Shown here: positions 13,656-15,829 of the stretch, one piece after another
How positions within the stretch are numbered: the stretch's first letter is position 1
How the letters are laid out: each line of letters opens with the position of its first letter
Assembly: GCA_031385325.1 (NCBI GenBank)
Contig: JANNBJ010000183.1
Location: forward strand, 1-15,829
Source of the DNA: SYFY01 sp031385325
GTDB taxonomy: Bacteria > Pseudomonadota > Gammaproteobacteria > Pseudomonadales > Azotimanducaceae
Length of the DNA: 15,829 bases
Direction: 5' to 3'
Translations under genes and position numbers: made by a program
The notes under the pieces: generated by a model
What the model was told of the DNA's origin: nothing
Database searches by the model: none
What the model saw: the letters and a program-made list of their open reading frames with translations, nothing else

Positions 13656-13873
13656 GGACAACACCGGGCAGAGGAAGCCCCGACGTTAAACCAACGCCGT
13701 AAGAGGCGCTACCACTGTGTCAGTACAGGGTCGAGTAAGAAAAACGTTCGCCGGGCTCATCGTACTCGCGGTGTCATGGCGTCCTGCCAGGCCTGCACAC
13801 AGTCGCTCAACTTTGCACGCAGCAGCCGCAAGGTCGGCAGCTACATCACAGGCTCGCGCGCGAACGCGGCCAG

Positions 13874-15124
13874 CTAAAACACATCGAACAACGGTATCTC
13901 AGCCCGCGCTCGCAGGCAGTCCTGGAGGAACAACGCGAGGCCGAGATCACCTGTCCACAGCGAGTACTTACGCTGCCCGAACTTGCTCAGCGCGAGGTCC
14001 GCTTGCTGCACCCCGTGTAACCCGAATTGACGCGCTCGATCGAGCCACAGCTCAGCGCCCGTGCGTTCGAACAATTTCAGGAAGGCGTAACCACTGCCGG
14101 GTGCGCCGTGACACAACGACGGCAACTTGTTCGTTGGTCCTGCGTGCCAGATGAGAGCACCCGCCTGCAATAGCAGTGCATCGAACGCTGGATCTTCGCC
14201 TGCTGGAATCCAGGCACTTGTCGCGACGATTCCCGGCGCGCCTATGCAATGCTGGAGTAATAGTTCGTTGTCGCCTTCGCGCGTCGATGGTCCTGCACCT
14301 CGCGGCCAATTCGCGAAGGCGTCAGCACGACTCGCAGTCGCAAGCAGAACCTTGCGCGTACGCCCCGCGAGGGTAACCAGGCGTTCGTCTTCGAAGGACA
14401 GAAAGCCGCGCATCAACGCGAATTGAATGCCGCCAAGTCCATGCAGCGCGCCGAGTGGGCGATCGCGATGGCCGTAGAGCGTCTGCAGCCAGTGGTGACC
14501 GCCAAGCTCAGGCTCGTCCGTCCAACGCAACCACAGCGCATTGGCATGACGCTCGAAGGCGGCGCGCCAGCGTGTGTCGCCTGAGCGTTCGAACGCGAAC
14601 AAGCTCGCGAGCAGACCACCGGCAGCACCGAGGGCGAATCCTTGCTCAGCCTGCGCGGCACACGCGTCAATGCAAGACATCAATGCGCTCGCGTGCGCCG
14701 TGTCAGGGTTGTCCCACCAGGCAAGCAGCGCAAGACCGGTATCACCGATCGCGAAACTCGGGCTGCGCTCGCGGTTCAGTCGCACATCGTCTTCGTGTTG
14801 CAGGTCGGGTAGTGCCGCGAGGATCGTGCGATCGTCGAGCGCATCGATTGCCGCACCATGAGCGCGCAGTCGGCGCAACGCCCAGAATACGCCGCCGGCA
14901 CCATTGAACATTGGCTTCAAACAATCTGCTGGGCGTTCAGGCGAAAGATCGATCGGATGCACCGGCCACAATCCATCGGGCGTGAATGCGGTCCGTGCAT
15001 CTTCCGCGATGCGATCGATCGCAACTCGCGCGTCCGCGTCGCGCCACCGAAGGGCGCGCAAATTCTCATGGCGCACCGGGTCGTAGAGCACGAGGTGTTT
15101 CGCAATTGAGCGACGGCGGATCAT
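13874..15124 (-). CDS. LanC-like (LANCL) zinc protein
   Basis: This is a 416-residue alpha-toroid protein with all LanC hallmarks. Numbered from the ATG at 15124, they are the GALHGLGGI motif with His228 (family GxxHG), QHCIGAPG with Cys293, and LCHGAPGSGY with Cys338-His339 (zinc ligands Cys, Cys, His). Near the end comes YSLWTGDLGLALFL, like the family's YSL-x-x-G-x-AG. LanC enzymes add cysteine thiols to dehydro amino acids in lanthipeptides; LANCL relatives add glutathione or act on other dehydrated proteins. No LanB/LanM dehydratase or precursor gene is near, so its partner is unknown. The frame opens at 15235, but the first 37 codons show no family similarity, and ATG 15124 has GAG about 7 nt upstream. 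It lies 123 bp downstream of the LytTR regulator on the same strand and is probably in its operon. Confidence 0.85.
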   Translation of the reverse strand: MIRRRSIAKHLVLYDPVRHENLRALRWRDADARVAIDRIAEDARTAFTPDGLWPVHPIDLSPERPADCLKPMFNGAGGVFWALRRLRAHGAAIDALDDRTILAALPDLQHEDDVRLNRERSPSFAIGDTGLALLAWWDNPDTAHASALMSCIDACAAQAEQGFALGAAGGLLASLFAFERSGDTRWRAAFERHANALWLRWTDEPELGGHHWLQTLYGHRDRPLGALHGLGGIQFALMRGFLSFEDERLVTLAGRTRKVLLATASRADAFANWPRGAGPSTREGDNELLLQHCIGAPGIVATSAWIPAGEDPAFDALLLQAGALIWHAGPTNKLPSLCHGAPGSGYAFLKLFERTGAELWLDRARQFGLHGVQQADLALSKFGQRKYSLWTGDLGLALFLQDCLRARAEIPLFDVF

Positions 15125-15247
15125 TGCGCTCACAAGTGCGAATGTCGAGACGGCGCTGACGAAGGGTCGGCTGATAACCCATAGCGACGGTCCGTGCTGG
15201 CGGCAAGAAGTGTTCACCGGCCGGTTATCCACCACCCGATAGCAGAG

Positions 15248-15829
15248 TTACATGTGCCTGAACAGGTGTGCGTACGCTTCGCTGGTGCGCAAGGGTTCGC
15301 TCCGTCCGCGAATTTTCAGCACAAAACGTCCGCGCAGGTCCTTGCGGGCTTCGACGACCGCACGCGCATTCACGATCACCCCACGGTGTACTCGCCAGAA
15401 CTGCTCCGGATCGAGCCCGTCTTCGAGTTCCTTGATGGTCATGCGCACCACGTCTTCCCGCTGCTCGGTGACGACGGTGGTGTATTTGCTGTCCGACTGA
15501 AAATAGAGCACATCATCCACATCGATCAAGCGCGTGGTGTCGGCGTGACCGACTCGCAACCAGCGTAACCGTTGTGGCGCTTGCAAGGGCTGCCGGCTCG
15601 CCAGTTGATCCAGCAGGGTTGTGAGATCAACACTCTGCGATCTGGGTGGTTCGACAAGCCGGCTCACGCATGTACGCAGGCGTTCTTCGCTGACAGGTTT
15701 GAGCAGATAGTCGGCTGCTGCGGTATCAAAGGCATCGATGGCGTATTGATCAAAGGCAGTGACGAACACCACGCGGGTTCGGGCTGGCAGCTGTCGCGCG
15801 ACATCAAGCCCGGTCATGCCGGGCATGCG
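15248..15829 (-). CDS. LytTR-family response regulator, N-terminus cut by the window end
   Basis: About 193 residues are visible; the start lies beyond 15829. The fragment begins just after the phospho-accepting Asp region, with RMPGMTGLDVARQL, then the receiver signature VVFVTAFDQYAIDAF and DYLLKPVSEERL with the conserved lysine. After a linker, a LytTR DNA-binding domain covers about the last 100 residues (RLRWLRVGHADTTRLIDV, then DDVLYFQSDSKYTTV, and FWRVHRGVIVNARAV). Such proteins of the LytR/AlgR type bind paired direct repeats upstream of target genes when phosphorylated. The methionine in the visible frame at 15826 is internal, not the start. The sensor kinase would be expected outside this window. 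It is followed by the LanC-like gene, which it may regulate. Confidence 0.9.
   Translation of the reverse strand, partial: RMPGMTGLDVARQLPARTRVVFVTAFDQYAIDAFDTAAADYLLKPVSEERLRTCVSRLVEPPRSQSVDLTTLLDQLASRQPLQAPQRLRWLRVGHADTTRLIDVDDVLYFQSDSKYTTVVTEQREDVVRMTIKELEDGLDPEQFWRVHRGVIVNARAVVEARKDLRGRFVLKIRGRSEPLRTSEAYAHLFRHM

Noticed and set aside
13857..13868. Terminator after the LanC-like gene (CGCG-loop-CGCG hairpin with a UUCG loop on the minus strand)
   Set aside because: The stem is only 4 bp and no U-run follows, so it is not supported as an intrinsic terminator.
13717..14154. 145-codon plus-strand frame opposite the end of the LanC-like gene
   Set aside because: Composition rich in Arg, Ala and Thr without any domain; it is an antisense shadow of the LanC-like gene and its downstream gap.
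13874..15124. Classical lantibiotic cluster
   Set aside because: Only the LanC-like gene is present; no LanB, LanM, transporter or precursor peptide was seen in the window.

Overview
The window looks like accessory chromosome of a Gram-negative proteobacterium, most likely a gammaproteobacterium. This rests on the protein families (Tat-exported DUF3500 protein, FecCD permease, AidB-like flavoprotein, LytTR regulator), dense gene packing and a fairly high G+C that I estimate by eye in the high fifties percent. No rRNA, tRNA or marker gene fixes the taxonomy.

Layout. Positions 1-555 hold no convincing gene but contain a 171-bp bipartite inverted repeat built like an integron attC site. On the minus strand follow a GFA-family zinc protein (556-951) and an HsaA/HpaB-C2-like flavin monooxygenase subunit (1076-2278). 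A 169-bp MITE-like palindromic element (2325-2493) sits in the divergent gap before a Tat-exported DUF3500 protein (2550-3959, plus). Next comes the most interesting part: a candidate promoter (4016-4045), a 22-codon micro-ORF, a cupin, a heme-oxygenase-like diiron oxidase (HDO) and a stand-alone NRPS adenylation-carrier protein. Their joints are 4-nt overlaps of the ATGA, GTGA and TTGA type. A divergent FecCD-type permease (7250-8227, minus) faces this operon. Then come a MetY-type O-acylhomoserine sulfhydrylase and an alpha/beta hydrolase (8312-10433, plus). Finally there is a minus-strand block: LytTR response regulator (cut by the window end), a LanC-like zinc protein, a sulfatase and an AidB-like acyl-CoA dehydrogenase.

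How the genes may work together. The A-T protein would activate and tether a carboxylic or amino acid, the HDO would oxidise it (these enzymes commonly N-oxygenate or cleave C-C bonds), and the cupin would do a second metal-dependent step. HDO and cupin are fused in the N-nitrosating enzyme SznF; here they are separate, translationally coupled genes combined with a carrier protein. This suggests a compact, possibly undescribed route to an oxidised or N-N-bonded small molecule. A neighbouring siderophore-type permease makes a metallophore role thinkable but unproven. The sulfatase and AidB-like genes are coupled by a 1-nt overlap. The LytTR and LanC-like genes are probably co-transcribed. No LanB/LanM enzyme or lanthipeptide precursor was seen, so the LanC-like protein is probably not part of a classical lantibiotic cluster.
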